A DNA stretch of 46,059 bases from an uncultured Thiothrix sp. (GTDB lineage Bacteria; Pseudomonadota; Gammaproteobacteria; Thiotrichales; Thiotrichaceae). The notes below the pieces were generated by a model, which ran no database searches, was not told the DNA's origin, and saw only the letters and a program-made list of their open reading frames with translations. Shown in pieces: positions 33,588-43,534 of the stretch. The stretch lies in contig NZ_CALMZC010000047.1 in NCBI RefSeq assembly GCF_937873765.1, positions 1 to 46,059 on the forward strand. Direction: 5' to 3'. Within the stretch, counting starts at the first letter, position 1, and each line of letters starts with the position of its first letter. The position numbers and the translations under genes are program-made.

Positions 33588-34088
33588 ATGTCCAAAAAGC
33601 CCTCACGTAGACCTCTCAATGAGATGCAGCAATTAATTGCTAAACGCCGTGTTGCACGTCGCTTAGCCATGATCGGTACTTATCAATGGCTGATGACTGG
33701 GAATACCTTTGAAGAAATCTATCAATATTTCCAACAAGATTTAGAGTTGGCTGAGGACTTCCGTAAATGTGATGCAGCTTTTTTCCACAAAATGCTGCGT
33801 TGGTCAATCGAAAATACCGAACAACTTGAAACCCTGTTAAATCCGCATTTAGACCGTAAATTAGCTCAAGTTGACATGATTGAACACGCTGTCATGCGCA
33901 TTGCCACGTGTGAACTTATCAATAATCCCGAAACCCCCTACAAAGTCGTTGTGAATGAATCAGTGAATCTCACTAAAAAATTTGGTGCAGAACAAGCACA
34001 CAAATTCGTGAATGGCATTTTAGACAAAGTAGCAAGTCAAACCCGTCCAGAAGAATTTAAAGCTAGCCAGTCAGCTACCCAAACTTGA
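33588..34088 (+). CDS. nusB: Transcription antitermination factor NusB
   Basis: 166 residues from the ATG at 33588, one base after the ribH stop. Helical NusB pattern: RRVARRLAMIGTYQWLMTG, EDFRKCDAAFFHKMLRW, and the well-kept MIEHAVMRIATCELI.. PYKVVVNESVNLTKKFGAEQAHKFVNGILDKVA. With NusE/S10 it binds boxA RNA in rRNA leaders and keeps transcription processive. The N-terminus carries about 15 basic residues more than the E. coli protein. Confidence 0.97.
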   Translation: MSKKPSRRPLNEMQQLIAKRRVARRLAMIGTYQWLMTGNTFEEIYQYFQQDLELAEDFRKCDAAFFHKMLRWSIENTEQLETLLNPHLDRKLAQVDMIEHAVMRIATCELINNPETPYKVVVNESVNLTKKFGAEQAHKFVNGILDKVASQTRPEEFKASQSATQT

Positions 34089-34094
34089 CCAATT

Positions 34095-34113
34095 ATTGAG
34101 TTCTTCAATTTTT
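34095..34113 (+). terminator. Weak hairpin plus T-run after nusB
   Basis: ATTGA-GTTCT-TCAAT followed by five T, seven bases after the nusB stop. The stem is short and AT-rich, so it would be a weak terminator at best. Confidence 0.35.
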
Positions 34114-34198
34114 ATCCACCTATTATCGACTAAATAATGTTCTATTTTACTTAGGGCTTACAATTAAATTGTCCTACAAGAACAAAAAGGAGTTATTC

Positions 34199-34396
34199 AT
34201 GCAATACGCTGATCAACAAGAAGGCCAGCAGCGCCCATTATTCTATACGCACAAGTCCACTTGCCATGTTGAAGAACATCCTCGCCAAGCAGGCACTAAC
34301 GACAGCTTACCCTTAGTTTACACTTGCACCTTAAAATTCAATACACGCAAGCAGCAAGCAGGTAAACTAGTAGCTAATACTCAGCAACAAGGCTAA
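34199..34396 (+). CDS. Hypothetical small protein upstream of thyA
   Basis: 65 residues from the ATG at 34199, with a strong AAAAAGGAG site seven bases upstream. Polar, rich in Gln, no membrane helix or signal peptide, two cysteines (CHVEEHP and YTCTLKF). I recognise no family. It is followed after 13 bp by thyA. The good ribosome binding site and independent 110-bp upstream region argue for a true gene. Confidence 0.6.
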   Translation: MQYADQQEGQQRPLFYTHKSTCHVEEHPRQAGTNDSLPLVYTCTLKFNTRKQQAGKLVANTQQQG

Positions 34397-34409
34397 TTAG
34401 CACTCAGTT

Positions 34410-35204
34410 ATGCAGCAATACCTTGATTTAATGCGCCATGTGCGCGACCAAGGTTGCCAAAAAGGAGACCGTACTGGAACAGGCACCGTATCGGTCTTCG
34501 GCCACCAAATGCGTTTTGACCTTTCAAGCAGCTTCCCGTTGCTGACTACTAAGCGGCTACACTTACGCTCGATTATTTACGAATTATTATGGTTTCTGCG
34601 TGGCGACACTAATATTGCGTATTTAAAAGAACATGGCGTGAGTATTTGGGATGAATGGGCCGATGCGAACGGTGAACTTGGCCCTGTCTATGGCTATCAA
34701 TGGCGGTCTTGGCCTAGTGCAGATGGGCGGCATATTGATCAAATCAGCCAAGTGATTGAGCAGCTCAAAAAGACCCCAGACTCACGGCGTTTGATTGTCA
34801 GCGCTTGGAATGTGGCTGAGGTTGAAAATATGGCCTTGCCTCCTTGCCATGCTTTTTTCCAATTTTATGTAGCCGATGGCAAATTATCCTGCCAACTTTA
34901 CCAGCGCAGTGCAGATATTTTCCTAGGTGTACCTTTTAATATTGCGTCCTACGCATTACTGACCTTAATGGTTGCACAAGTGACTGGTTTAAAGCCGGGC
35001 GAATTTATTCATACCTTGGGTGATGCACATTTATATCTAAACCATTTACAACAAGCCGAGCAGCAACTAGCACGTGAACCTTATCCCTTGCCACAAATGC
35101 AATTAAATCCGGCAGTGACTTCGATCTTCGACTTTAAATACGAAGATTTTGAATTGGTCAACTATCAGTATCATCCTCATATTAAAGCACCCGTAGCGGT
35201 TTAA
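34410..35204 (+). CDS. thyA: Thymidylate synthase
   Basis: 264 residues, the length of the E. coli enzyme. The nucleophile is C146 in [14 protein letters not shown]; the phosphate-binding RTGTGT (21-26), the [20 protein letters not shown] and the folate-site [15 protein letters not shown] are intact. It methylates dUMP to dTMP with methylene-tetrahydrofolate. The usual gammaproteobacterial partner lgt is not upstream; here a 65-residue unknown protein is. A LysE gene follows after two bases. Confidence 0.98.
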   Translation: MQQYLDLMRHVRDQGCQKGDRTGTGTVSVFGHQMRFDLSSSFPLLTTKRLHLRSIIYELLWFLRGDTNIAYLKEHGVSIWDEWADANGELGPVYGYQWRSWPSADGRHIDQISQVIEQLKKTPDSRRLIVSAWNVAEVENMALPPCHAFFQFYVADGKLSCQLYQRSADIFLGVPFNIASYALLTLMVAQVTGLKPGEFIHTLGDAHLYLNHLQQAEQQLAREPYPLPQMQLNPAVTSIFDFKYEDFELVNYQYHPHIKAPVAV

Positions 35205-35206
35205 TT

Positions 35207-35827
35207 ATGCAAGCTGAAACTTTGGCGGTATTTATTCCGACCTTTTTTTTCGTATCCGTTACCCCCGGATTGTGTATGACTTTAGCACTAACTTTAGGTA
35301 TGTCGATTGGTTTAAAGCGTAGCCTACCGATGATGTGGGGTGAATTGTTGGGTGTGGGCTTAGTGGCCACTTTGGGCATCGTTGGTATTGCTGCCATGAT
35401 GCTGCAGTTCCCTAAGGTATTTTTAGTGTTTAAAATAATCGGTGGGCTGTATTTAGCGTGGATCGGGATTGAAATGTGGCGCTCACGGGGGCGCTTAGCC
35501 ATTCCCGAAACACCGGATGCGAGTATTTCCATTCAGCCTTGGGATTTGGCACTGCGGGGTTTTATTACTGCCGTGTCTAATCCAAAAGGCTGGGCTTTTC
35601 TGCTGTCTTTGTTGCCTCCTTTCATTGATCACAGTCGTCCAATTGGTACACAGCTCGTACTCATGTTAACTATTGTCCTAACTATGGAGTTCGGCTGTTT
35701 ATTAGCCTATGCCAGTGGTGGGCAAGCTTTACGACATTTACTCTTAAAGCAAGGCAATGTACGCCTGCTCAATCGAATTACTGGTTCACTGATGATTGCG
35801 ATTGGTATTTGGCTGATTCTAAACTGA
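35207..35827 (+). CDS. LysE/RhtB-family amino acid exporter
   Basis: 206 residues, six membrane helices. The signature SVTPGLCMTLALTLGMSIGLKRSL at about 17-40 and FITAVSNPKGWAFLLSLLPPFI identify the family. It is coupled to thyA (two-base gap), which tells little about its substrate. It is a second, clearly diverged member of this family in the window; the other is at 4629. Confidence 0.92.
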   Translation: MQAETLAVFIPTFFFVSVTPGLCMTLALTLGMSIGLKRSLPMMWGELLGVGLVATLGIVGIAAMMLQFPKVFLVFKIIGGLYLAWIGIEMWRSRGRLAIPETPDASISIQPWDLALRGFITAVSNPKGWAFLLSLLPPFIDHSRPIGTQLVLMLTIVLTMEFGCLLAYASGGQALRHLLLKQGNVRLLNRITGSLMIAIGIWLILN

Positions 35828-35875
35828 AATTTGCTTATACTGAGCACCCCTTAGTTCAAGTACGATTGAGTTTGT

Positions 35876-36583
35876 ATGTTTCTTGATGAGTTCCATAAGG
35901 CAGAAGGCAATACTGTACGGATTAGTGCTCAACAAGCGAGCCGTTTTGCCAAAGAAATCGCGGACGACTTTAATCCCATTCATAATCCTGATGCACAACG
36001 CTTTTGCGTGCCCGGCGATCTGTTGTTCTCCTTAGTACTAGCTAAATATGGCATTAGCCCCAAAATGACCTTTATTTTTAAAGGCATGGTGGGGGATAAC
36101 GACCCTTTAGATTTTACTCCAACCGATGCAAATGCCTTCGATATTAGTAATGGTGCTGATAAGGTTTATTTACGGGTCGAACGTGAAGGCGAAATTCTAA
36201 AAAAACCAGCATTAGCAGAAACTTTAAGCCGTAACTATGTGGCCTTCTCAGGCCATAATTATCCTTACACTATTCAACCGCTTCTGACTTCGCAACAGGT
36301 TATGCTCAACCCAGAGCGCCCGTTGGTGATTTATGAGCGCATGCTGTTTGAACTGGATACGCTTGATCTGGAAAATCCAACTTTAGAAGCTAAACAAGCG
36401 GAACTAGTCGTCAATGGTAAACGTGGCGAAGTGAATTTGAATTTTGCGATAAAATCAGTGGGTAAGATAGTTGGGCATGGATTCAAGCGCCTATTGGTGA
36501 GCGGCCTAATTCCACATAATGATGAAGTTGCTGAAAAACTGGTTGCTACTTATCTAGGTTTAAAAGCTAGTTATCGTTTATGA
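35876..36583 (+). CDS. DUF3581 family protein (hot-dog-like fold)
   Basis: 235 residues. The N-terminal FAKEIADDFNPIHNPDAQRFCVPGDLLFSLVLAKYG has the pattern of MaoC-like hot-dog domains, with DDFNPIH as the possible hydratase-type motif; the remainder matches the gammaproteobacterial family DUF3581, with no known function. No signal peptide. Separate from the LysE gene by 48 bp; converges on the permease gene at 36619. Confidence 0.82.
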   Translation: MFLDEFHKAEGNTVRISAQQASRFAKEIADDFNPIHNPDAQRFCVPGDLLFSLVLAKYGISPKMTFIFKGMVGDNDPLDFTPTDANAFDISNGADKVYLRVEREGEILKKPALAETLSRNYVAFSGHNYPYTIQPLLTSQQVMLNPERPLVIYERMLFELDTLDLENPTLEAKQAELVVNGKRGEVNLNFAIKSVGKIVGHGFKRLLVSGLIPHNDEVAEKLVATYLGLKASYRL

Positions 36584-36611
36584 TCTTAATAAAGAATATC
36601 TAGGTCTTAGG

Positions 36612-36638
36612 AGTGCTTCTAAACTAGAGTAGCACTCA
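36612..36638. repeat. Inverted repeat between convergent genes
   Basis: GAGTGCT and AGCACTC pair around a 13-base loop and overlap the permease stop codon. No T-run follows on either strand, so it is at best a weak transcription brake. Confidence 0.4.
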
Positions 36639-37905
36639 AACTAATAAAAACTAGTGAGCTTAGCAACCACATCAACACCACATATTTAAGATTCCACCGA
36701 AAAGCATCACGCCCTGATACACCAAACTGACCATGCAGCATGACATTAGTACCTGAAATCGGGTTGGCGACGACCCCTAAACTCCACATGCTCAGGAATA
36801 AAGTGGCCAAAAGCTCTAAATTAGGTCGCAAAGGCAGCACCAAAGGGCCAAGCACGGCAATACTAATAATCGGGTGAATCCCCAACATGGAGACAAGAAT
36901 CGCCCCACCGAGCACCAAAGAAGCTTCTATTCCACCAAAGTGCTTGAAAAGCTGAAATTCGCCAACCGTACTTAATAAAATCTGTAAACCTAAAGTTAAG
37001 ACACCAGCGCCTAAGAATAGTGCCAATTCGCGCCCCATACGGGGAGCAGCTTCCAACAAATGTCGTTTGAATTGCGACCAAGCGGTATTTCTATTTCTGA
37101 GTAACAAAACCAGAAAAACCAAAGTAATCGAGCTAATCGAGACTAAGGCCAACACATTAATTTCAGGTAGTAGTAAATGCAAACCTATCACTAAAGCCGC
37201 CAAACTAGCTGGAATGATTAGACTATTTAAATGCATCGGATAACCTGGAAAATCTCGTACTTTTTGTAAGTGCCAGCCGCCCGCTAATACTGTCATTAAA
37301 GTCAAAGAAACCAGGGTTAAGATTAAACCATAAGCAATGACTTCTAATAATTGCGCACCAGGGGTATAAGTTAGCGCCACGCCCATCGCAGCAAAGAATG
37401 GTGACCAAAAAGCAGCAGCAGAAAAAGCCTGCCCCATTAAACTCACCGTATCACGACCTAATAAACCAAGGGCATGATAACGACCGGCTACCAGCACTAA
37501 GATCGATAAATTAATCACCGCGCCTAAAACATGAATTCCTAGCAGGGTTTTAACAAAAGCCATACGCCCACGTGGTAACTCGCCCGCTTCAGCGGCTGGA
37601 ATCGCCACCAAGCGTAGAAAACCCACACTATAAAGCATCACTAACAGGCTATTATTCTGTATCAGCAACTGATGCAAAGAGAGTGAAGCACCTCGACCTA
37701 AGCCCCACAACAAAAGCACCAAGCCTAAGCCAGCGAGTAGAAAAAACTGAATAAAGTTACGCCAAGAGGTGAAGGTAAAGAGCAGCGCAAGACTTAACCA
37801 AGCGCATAAACCACTGAACCAAGTGGGAATACTTGGCTCAGCAAGAAGCAGAAAATTGAAAAGAGCCATAAACGCCAGTAGAACACTAGCGCTTAGTCTC
37901 AACAT
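36619..37905 (-). CDS. Ion-transporter-superfamily-like permease linked to guaA
   Basis: 428 residues with about 11-12 membrane helices. The second half has a re-entrant-like stretch GIHPIISIAVLGPLV and SLGVVANPISGTNVMLHGQFGVS, similar to the second repeat of ArsB/CitM/DcuC-type transporters (IT superfamily). I cannot name the exact family or the substrate. Only three bases separate its ATG from the guaA stop, so it is co-transcribed with GMP synthesis genes; a purine or related anion as substrate is possible but unproven. Confidence 0.75.
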   Translation of the reverse strand: MLRLSASVLLAFMALFNFLLLAEPSIPTWFSGLCAWLSLALLFTFTSWRNFIQFFLLAGLGLVLLLWGLGRGASLSLHQLLIQNNSLLVMLYSVGFLRLVAIPAAEAGELPRGRMAFVKTLLGIHVLGAVINLSILVLVAGRYHALGLLGRDTVSLMGQAFSAAAFWSPFFAAMGVALTYTPGAQLLEVIAYGLILTLVSLTLMTVLAGGWHLQKVRDFPGYPMHLNSLIIPASLAALVIGLHLLLPEINVLALVSISSITLVFLVLLLRNRNTAWSQFKRHLLEAAPRMGRELALFLGAGVLTLGLQILLSTVGEFQLFKHFGGIEASLVLGGAILVSMLGIHPIISIAVLGPLVLPLRPNLELLATLFLSMWSLGVVANPISGTNVMLHGQFGVSGRDAFRWNLKYVVLMWLLSSLVFISLSATLV

Positions 37906-37908
37906 GGA

Positions 37909-39486
37909 TTATTCCCACTCAATCGTAGCAGGTGGCTTGCCAGACACATCATAGACCACGCGCGAAATGCCCTTGATTTCGTTGATAATTCGACGGGACA
38001 CCAAATCAAGAAACTCATACGGCAAAGGCGCCCAGCGAGCGGTCATGAAATCAATCGTTTCAACAGCACGCAAGGCAATCACATAATCGTAGCAGCGCCC
38101 ATCGCCCATCACACCCACCGATTTGACTGGCAAAAACACCGCAAAAGCTTGTGAGGTTTTGTCATACAGGTCATGACGATACAGCTCTTGGATGAAAATA
38201 GAATCAGCTAAGCGCAACAGATCAGCGAACTCTTTCTTTACCTCACCCAAGATGCGCACGCCCAAACCCGGCCCTGGGAATGGATGACGATAGACCATTT
38301 CATGGGGTAAACCTAGCTCCACACCCATGACGCGCACTTCATCTTTAAATAATTCACGCAAAGGCTCAACCAATTTGAGCTGCATATTTTCAGGCAAGCC
38401 GCCGACATTATGATGCGATTTAATCACATGCGCTTTGCCGGTTTTGCTACCTGCGGATTCAATCACATCAGGATAAATAGTGCCTTGCGCCAACCATTTA
38501 GCATTGCTGAGCTTTTGCGATTCCTCATCAAAGATTTCAACGAATAAGCGTCCGATAATTTTGCGTTTCTTTTCAGGATCAGTTTCACCCGCTAAAGCGC
38601 TTAAGAAACGCTCTTCTGCATTCACACGAATCACTTTCACCCCCATATGTTGGGCAAAAGTGGCCATCACTTGATCGCCTTCTTGATGGCGCAGCAAGCC
38701 AGTATCCACAAATACGCAAGTAAGCTGCTGACCAATGGCTCGATGCAAAACTGCCGCAACGACCGAAGAATCTACACCGCCTGATAAACCTAAAATCACC
38801 TCATCTTGTCCGACCTGCTCACGCACACGCGCAATGCTGTCTTCAATAATATTCGCCGTCGTCCAGAGACGTGCACAGCCACAAATCTCACCGACAAAGC
38901 GCTCTAACAAACGCTTACCTTGACGAGTATGGGTGACTTCCGGATGAAATTGAACTGCGTAGAACTGACGCTCTTCATCCGCCATCCCTGCAATCGGCGC
39001 TCCCTCAGAACTGGCCATTAATTTGAAACCTGCCGGCAATTCGGTGACTTTATCGCCATGTGACATCCATACATCCAGCATGCCGAAACCTTCTGCCGTC
39101 ACATGATCTTCAATCCCTTGTAGCAATTTAGTATGCCCACGCGCACGCACTTGTGCATAGCCAAACTCACGGTGATCTGAATTTTCGACTTTACCGCCCA
39201 ACTGAGCAGCCATGGTTTGCATCCCATAGCAAATCCCTAACACCGGCACACCCAAGGTGAAAACATTCGCAGGTGCAAAGGGCGCATCCCCAGCCGTAAC
39301 CGACTCAGGACCACCTGAAAGAATAATGCCTTTTGCACCAAAAGCAGTAACCTCTGCCTCACTCACATCCCAAGGATAAATTTCACAATACACCCCCACC
39401 TCACGCACGCGCCGAGCAATCAACTGGGTATACTGCGCACCGAAGTCGAGGATTAAAATACGTTGGGAATGAATATCTTGGCTCAT
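37909..39486 (-). CDS. guaA: GMP synthase (glutamine-hydrolysing)
   Basis: 525 residues. N-terminal class I glutamine amidotransferase with the nucleophile in [14 protein letters not shown] (C86 region) and HPEVTH, then the ATP-pyrophosphatase domain with the P-loop [14 protein letters not shown], and the C-terminal dimerisation domain ending in [28 protein letters not shown]. It aminates XMP to GMP, the step after guaB. Ribosome site GAGAG lies eleven to twelve bases after a terminator-like hairpin (39499-39522). Confidence 0.98.
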   Translation of the reverse strand: MSQDIHSQRILILDFGAQYTQLIARRVREVGVYCEIYPWDVSEAEVTAFGAKGIILSGGPESVTAGDAPFAPANVFTLGVPVLGICYGMQTMAAQLGGKVENSDHREFGYAQVRARGHTKLLQGIEDHVTAEGFGMLDVWMSHGDKVTELPAGFKLMASSEGAPIAGMADEERQFYAVQFHPEVTHTRQGKRLLERFVGEICGCARLWTTANIIEDSIARVREQVGQDEVILGLSGGVDSSVVAAVLHRAIGQQLTCVFVDTGLLRHQEGDQVMATFAQHMGVKVIRVNAEERFLSALAGETDPEKKRKIIGRLFVEIFDEESQKLSNAKWLAQGTIYPDVIESAGSKTGKAHVIKSHHNVGGLPENMQLKLVEPLRELFKDEVRVMGVELGLPHEMVYRHPFPGPGLGVRILGEVKKEFADLLRLADSIFIQELYRHDLYDKTSQAFAVFLPVKSVGVMGDGRCYDYVIALRAVETIDFMTARWAPLPYEFLDLVSRRIINEIKGISRVVYDVSGKPPATIEWE

Positions 39487-39498
39487 AAGTCAACTCTC

Positions 39499-39522
39499 AA
39501 AAAAAAATCCCCTAGATGGGGA
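39499..39522 (-). terminator. Terminator/attenuator between guaB and guaA
   Basis: On the minus strand TCCCC-ATCTA-GGGGA is followed by nine T, 12 bp before the guaA ATG. A strong intrinsic terminator inside what is usually one operon; it would lower or control guaA and permease expression. Confidence 0.8.
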
Positions 39523-39530
39523 GTGAGCTA

Positions 39531-39560
39531 GCACTGGTAGAAAACTTAAGCTACCAGCAC
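39531..39560 (-). promoter_or_regulatory. 10-bp hairpin upstream of the guaB-guaA terminator
   Basis: In the minus-strand RNA GUGCUGGUAG pairs with CUACCAGUGC (two G-U pairs) around a 10-base loop; on the plus strand those two pairs would be mismatches, which points to an RNA on the minus strand. Situated between the guaB stop and the terminator. Confidence 0.55.
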
Positions 39561-39572
39561 AGATTTTTGCTA

Positions 39573-41030
39573 CTAAACGCGGTAGTTCGGCGATTCTTTG
39601 GTAATGGTCACATCATGCACATGCGATTCGCGCATACCCGCGCTGGTAATCCGCATGAACTCAGGCTTAGTGCGCATTTCATCTAGATTCGCACAACCAA
39701 CATAGCCCATACTAGCGCGTAAACCACCCATCAATTGATGGACGATGGCCGATAGCGGCCCTTTATGGGGGACACGCCCTTCAATCCCTTCTGGGACTAA
39801 TTTATCCACAGCATTTTCAGACTCTTGGAAATAGCGGTCACTCGAACCTTGTGCCATCGCCCCTAAAGACCCCATACCACGATAAGACTTATAAGAACGG
39901 CCTTGGAAGAGTTCAACCTCACCCGGTGCTTCATCAGTCCCTGCAAATAAGCCACCTAACATGACTAAATGTGCACCGGCTGCAATTGCTTTAGCAATAT
40001 CACCGGAGAAGCGAATCCCACCGTCGGCAATTAAAGGTACATCCGTGCCTTGAAGGGCGGCTGCTACATTCATCACTGCAGTAATTTGTGGCACACCCAC
40101 CCCCGCAACAATCCGTGTAGTACAAATGGAACCAGGACCAATCCCGACTTTCACCGCATCGGCACCCGCTTCAACTAAAGCTAAGGCTGCCGCACCAGTG
40201 GCAATATTGCCGCCAATCACTTGGATATGTGGAAAATTAGTTTTGACCCAACGGACTCGATCAATCACACCTTGTGAATGCCCATGTGCTGTATCCACGA
40301 CAATCACATCGACACCCGCAGCCGCTAAAGCAGCCACACGCTCTTCTGTGCCATGACCAACACCGACAGCAGCCCCTACTCGCAAGCGACCTTGATCATC
40401 TTTACAAGCATGAGGATAATCATGCGATTTTTGAATATCTTTAACCGTAATCAAGCCACGCAACTGGAACTTATCATTCACCACCAGCACTTTTTCAATC
40501 CGGTGTTTATGCAATAAATATTGGATTTCGTCTTTTTCAGCGCCTTCGCTGACCGTCACTAACCGCTCTTTCGGCGTCATAATCGTACTGACTGGTGCAT
40601 CTAGATGCGTTTCAAAACGCAAATCGCGCCCGGTGACAATCCCGACTAAATCTTCGCCTTGTACCACTGGAACACCAGAGATTCTGCGCGCACGAGTGAG
40701 TTCTAACACATCACGAATGGTTGCATCAGGACTCACCGTAATCGGCTCTTTAATAATACCACTCTCGTATTTTTTGACTTCGCGTACTTCTTGAGCTTGC
40801 TTAGCAATACTCATATTTTTATGGACGATACCCATGCCGCCTTCTTGGGCTAAAGCAATCGCTAAGCGTGCTTCGGTAACAGTATCCATAGCTGCAGAAA
40901 CCAGTGGTAAATTCAGGTGAATATTGCGAGTCAGGCGAGTTTGCAGGTTAGTATTGGCTGGCATCACAGTGGAATGGGCAGGAACCAGCAGGACATCATC
41001 GAAAGTGAGGGCTTCCTGAAGAATACGCAT
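39573..41030 (-). CDS. guaB: Inosine-5'-monophosphate dehydrogenase
   Basis: 485 residues from the ATG at 41030 ([20 protein letters not shown], aligning with E. coli GuaB); a longer frame to 41066 would overlap the promoter. Two CBS domains lie at about 90-205. The catalytic cysteine is in [15 protein letters not shown], the NAD/IMP sites in GGNIATG and [13 protein letters not shown], and the flap in [19 protein letters not shown]. It oxidises IMP to XMP with NAD, the committed step to GMP. Followed by guaA after an 86-bp gap with two hairpins. Confidence 0.98.
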   Translation of the reverse strand: MRILQEALTFDDVLLVPAHSTVMPANTNLQTRLTRNIHLNLPLVSAAMDTVTEARLAIALAQEGGMGIVHKNMSIAKQAQEVREVKKYESGIIKEPITVSPDATIRDVLELTRARRISGVPVVQGEDLVGIVTGRDLRFETHLDAPVSTIMTPKERLVTVSEGAEKDEIQYLLHKHRIEKVLVVNDKFQLRGLITVKDIQKSHDYPHACKDDQGRLRVGAAVGVGHGTEERVAALAAAGVDVIVVDTAHGHSQGVIDRVRWVKTNFPHIQVIGGNIATGAAALALVEAGADAVKVGIGPGSICTTRIVAGVGVPQITAVMNVAAALQGTDVPLIADGGIRFSGDIAKAIAAGAHLVMLGGLFAGTDEAPGEVELFQGRSYKSYRGMGSLGAMAQGSSDRYFQESENAVDKLVPEGIEGRVPHKGPLSAIVHQLMGGLRASMGYVGCANLDEMRTKPEFMRITSAGMRESHVHDVTITKESPNYRV

Positions 41031-41064
41031 AGGGATCATCCGGCTCTTAAAATAAAAGCGCTTC

Positions 41065-41093
41065 ATTATAAGGTTTGGTCTAGATGGGGTAAA
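41065..41093 (-). promoter_or_regulatory. Sigma-70 promoter of guaB
   Basis: On the minus strand a perfect TATAAT (41065-41070) stands 17 bp from TTTACC (41088-41093). The start would be near 41058, giving a leader of under 30 nt and confirming ATG 41030 as the gene start. Confidence 0.8.
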
Positions 41094-41136
41094 CTGCTAT
41101 CACACAAATGTCAGTAAACGTTCATTTTACAAACTT

Positions 41137-42480
41137 ATGACTAACCAACGCCTAGTTCTGAGTGTCTCCCAACTCAATGCCGATGTGAACCAATGGCTCG
41201 TGCAAGGTTTTCCGCCGATTTGGGTGGAAGGCGAGATTTCTAACCTTGCTCGCCCCAGTTCTGGGCATTTTTATTTTGTTCTTAAGGATAGCCAAGCGCA
41301 ATTACGTTGTGCTTTGTTTCGCCCTAAAGCATTAAACTTACACATTAAACCCGACAACGGCAGTAAAGTTCTTGCCTATGGGCGCATTGGCCTGTATGAG
41401 CCACGCGGGGAGTATCAATTTATTGTTGAGCGCATGGAGGCAGCGGGAGAAGGTGAGCTACAACGGCGCTTTGAAGAACTAAAACAAGCTTTAGCTAAGG
41501 CTGGATTGTTTGCGAGTGAGCACAAAAAAGCCCTGCCGAGCTATCCACGCTGTATTGGTCTGATTACCTCGCCCACTGGAGCAGCAGTTCATGATATTTT
41601 AAATGTCCTAAAACGGCGTTGCCCGCAAATCCCAGTTTTAATTTACCCAGTCGCTGTACAAGGTGAGAGGGCAGCGCCACAGATTGTAAAAGCTTTACAA
41701 CAAGCTAATCATGAACCACTGTGTGACGTATTGGTTTTAGCTCGGGGTGGAGGCTCTCTTGAGGATCTATGGGCATTTAACGAAGCCAGCGTTGCACAGG
41801 CGATTTATGCGAGTGCATTACCGATCATTAGTGGCATTGGTCATGAAATTGATTTCACTATTGCTGATTTTGTCGCTGATCGACGCGCTCCTACTCCTTC
41901 AGCCGCTGCGGAACTAGTGAGTCCTGACTCGGCGGGACTTTTGGCTAGAGTTAACATACTCCAAACGCAGCTACAGCGCTCAGCCCAGCAAAGTTTGAAT
42001 ACTCGTCACCGGCAGCTAAGTCAAGTGCAAAATCGCCTACAACGTCAACATCCCCTCTATTATTTACAACAGAAAACTCAGCGTTTAGATGAACTAGATT
42101 TACGCTTACAGCGTGCCTTAAAACTTAAACAAGAACGAGTGAATTTACGCCTGCAAATACTGCAGCAACGCTTGCAATGGCAAAATCCTAGCTCCGCTAT
42201 TCAAGTCTTACAGACCAGACTACAGCAGCACCGCCAACATTTGCAACACTTCATTGAGCAAAAATTACAGAATAAAGGCCAACTATTTAGTTTACAAGCC
42301 TCTCGCTTACAGGCTTATAGCCCACTGGCTACTCTAGAGCGGGGTTATGCTTTAGTCTTAGATAACAACCAGCAACTGATTAAAACAACGAGTCAAATTA
42401 AACCTCAACAAAGTATTCAAATACGTTTATACGATGGTGAACTAACTTGCCAAGTATTAGCCACTAAACCTAAAACTTAG
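41137..42480 (+). CDS. xseA: Exodeoxyribonuclease VII large subunit
   Basis: 447 residues. OB-fold at 1-100 (SVSQLNADVNQWLVQGFPPIWVEGEISNLARPSSGHFYFVLKD), catalytic domain about 115-310 with YPRCIGLITSPTGAAVHDIL, LARGGGSLEDLWAFN and GIGHEIDFTIADFVADRRAPTPSAAAELV, then a long coiled coil (about 260-400) and a short C-terminal segment LERGYALVLDN. With XseB it degrades single-stranded DNA from both ends. Divergent from guaB, the same neighbour relation as in E. coli. Confidence 0.97.
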   Translation: MTNQRLVLSVSQLNADVNQWLVQGFPPIWVEGEISNLARPSSGHFYFVLKDSQAQLRCALFRPKALNLHIKPDNGSKVLAYGRIGLYEPRGEYQFIVERMEAAGEGELQRRFEELKQALAKAGLFASEHKKALPSYPRCIGLITSPTGAAVHDILNVLKRRCPQIPVLIYPVAVQGERAAPQIVKALQQANHEPLCDVLVLARGGGSLEDLWAFNEASVAQAIYASALPIISGIGHEIDFTIADFVADRRAPTPSAAAELVSPDSAGLLARVNILQTQLQRSAQQSLNTRHRQLSQVQNRLQRQHPLYYLQQKTQRLDELDLRLQRALKLKQERVNLRLQILQQRLQWQNPSSAIQVLQTRLQQHRQHLQHFIEQKLQNKGQLFSLQASRLQAYSPLATLERGYALVLDNNQQLIKTTSQIKPQQSIQIRLYDGELTCQVLATKPKT

Positions 42481-42505
42481 TGGCTGGTGACTAGCTAACC
42501 TGTTA

Positions 42506-43375
42506 TCAATACAGAAGCGAGAACATTTTACTGCGATATTTTTTTACTAGCGGATCACTAGCACCCAATAGATCAAAGCTCGCAATTAGACCTTGCCGAC
42601 CTGCATCATCACCAAAACTGCGATCTGCCTTCATCACCGTCAAATAGAGCGCCAAACCTTCTTCAGTGCGACCTTGAGCAACACGGATTTTAGCTAAGTC
42701 AAGCATTGCTGCATAATCTTGCGAGTTTTGTGCAAGGCGTTGTTCTAGCTCTGAAGTATCTTGGCCTTCCGACTGCGCTTTTAAACGAGCGAGCTTAATC
42801 TCAGAGCGCAGTTTTTGCAGCAACTCTGGCTCTACCGATGTTTCTGGAACTTGATTTACTAAGGTCTCCGCTTGGTCTACTTCACCCGAGACCAGTAACA
42901 TGGTCGCATAATCCAAAGCAGCTTCATAAAAGTCCGGCTCATGCTGTAACACCTGCTGCATTAAGCTCATTGCCCCCGCTAAATCACCCTCTGCCTGCAT
43001 CATTAGAGCTTGCTGACGATAGGGTTCGGTAGGACGTGTGCGGTGCTTGTTCAAAAATTTACGAATCTCGACTTCAGGCAAAGCACCCATGAATTCATCA
43101 ACGATTTTGCCATCTTTAAAGAGCTTAACAGTTGGGAGGCTGCGTACACCTAATTGCGCGGCTAGGGCTTGGTTTTGGTCAGTATTTACTTTAACCAGAA
43201 TAAAAGCACCACGATATTCATCTATCAGTTTGGTCAATATCGGCGTGAGTGTCTTACAGGGTTGACACCAATCTGCAAAAAAATCAACCAGTACCGGCAC
43301 TTGTCGTGAATTCTGCATAACTAACTGAGCGAAATTTTGGGTATTCGCCTCAAAAATAAACGGAGAATCAGCCAT
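42506..43375 (-). CDS. cnoX: Thioredoxin-domain co-chaperone CnoX (YbbN)
   Basis: 289 residues from the ATG at 43375 (TTG at 43384 is in frame but less likely). An N-terminal thioredoxin domain (1-115) with the CxxC C37-Q-P-C40 in ADWCQPCKTL is followed by tetratricopeptide-like repeats (about 120-289; ALMMQAEGDLAGAMSLMQQVL, ALDYATMLLVSGEVDQAETL). E. coli CnoX has SxxC and acts as a holdase that passes clients to GroEL/DnaK; here both cysteines are present, so redox activity is possible. Confidence 0.92.
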   Translation of the reverse strand: MADSPFIFEANTQNFAQLVMQNSRQVPVLVDFFADWCQPCKTLTPILTKLIDEYRGAFILVKVNTDQNQALAAQLGVRSLPTVKLFKDGKIVDEFMGALPEVEIRKFLNKHRTRPTEPYRQQALMMQAEGDLAGAMSLMQQVLQHEPDFYEAALDYATMLLVSGEVDQAETLVNQVPETSVEPELLQKLRSEIKLARLKAQSEGQDTSELEQRLAQNSQDYAAMLDLAKIRVAQGRTEEGLALYLTVMKADRSFGDDAGRQGLIASFDLLGASDPLVKKYRSKMFSLLY

Positions 43376-43450
43376 AGAAAACAATCCTAAAGAAAAACTA
43401 GAATGAGCTTAACAATAAGGGGGAAAATGAAAAATACAAGCTCCAATAAC

Positions 43451-43477
43451 AAAAACCGGCTCTTTTCCAAGAACCGG
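43451..43477 (-). terminator. Rho-independent terminator of the metalloprotease gene
   Basis: On the minus strand CCGGTTCTT-GGAA-AAGAGCCGG (one mismatch in a nine-base stem, 43456-43477) is followed by TTTTTGTTATT. It lies about 60 bp after the metalloprotease stop. Confidence 0.75.
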
Positions 43478-43534
43478 CTTGTCGGAGTTAGGCAAACTAG
43501 CCTGCTGTGGAACTCAAGTAAATCAGTGGACTAA

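Noticed and set aside
41031..41066. N-terminal extension of GuaB
   Set aside because: It would start with TTG inside the promoter -10 box, and the extra residues are not found in GuaB proteins.
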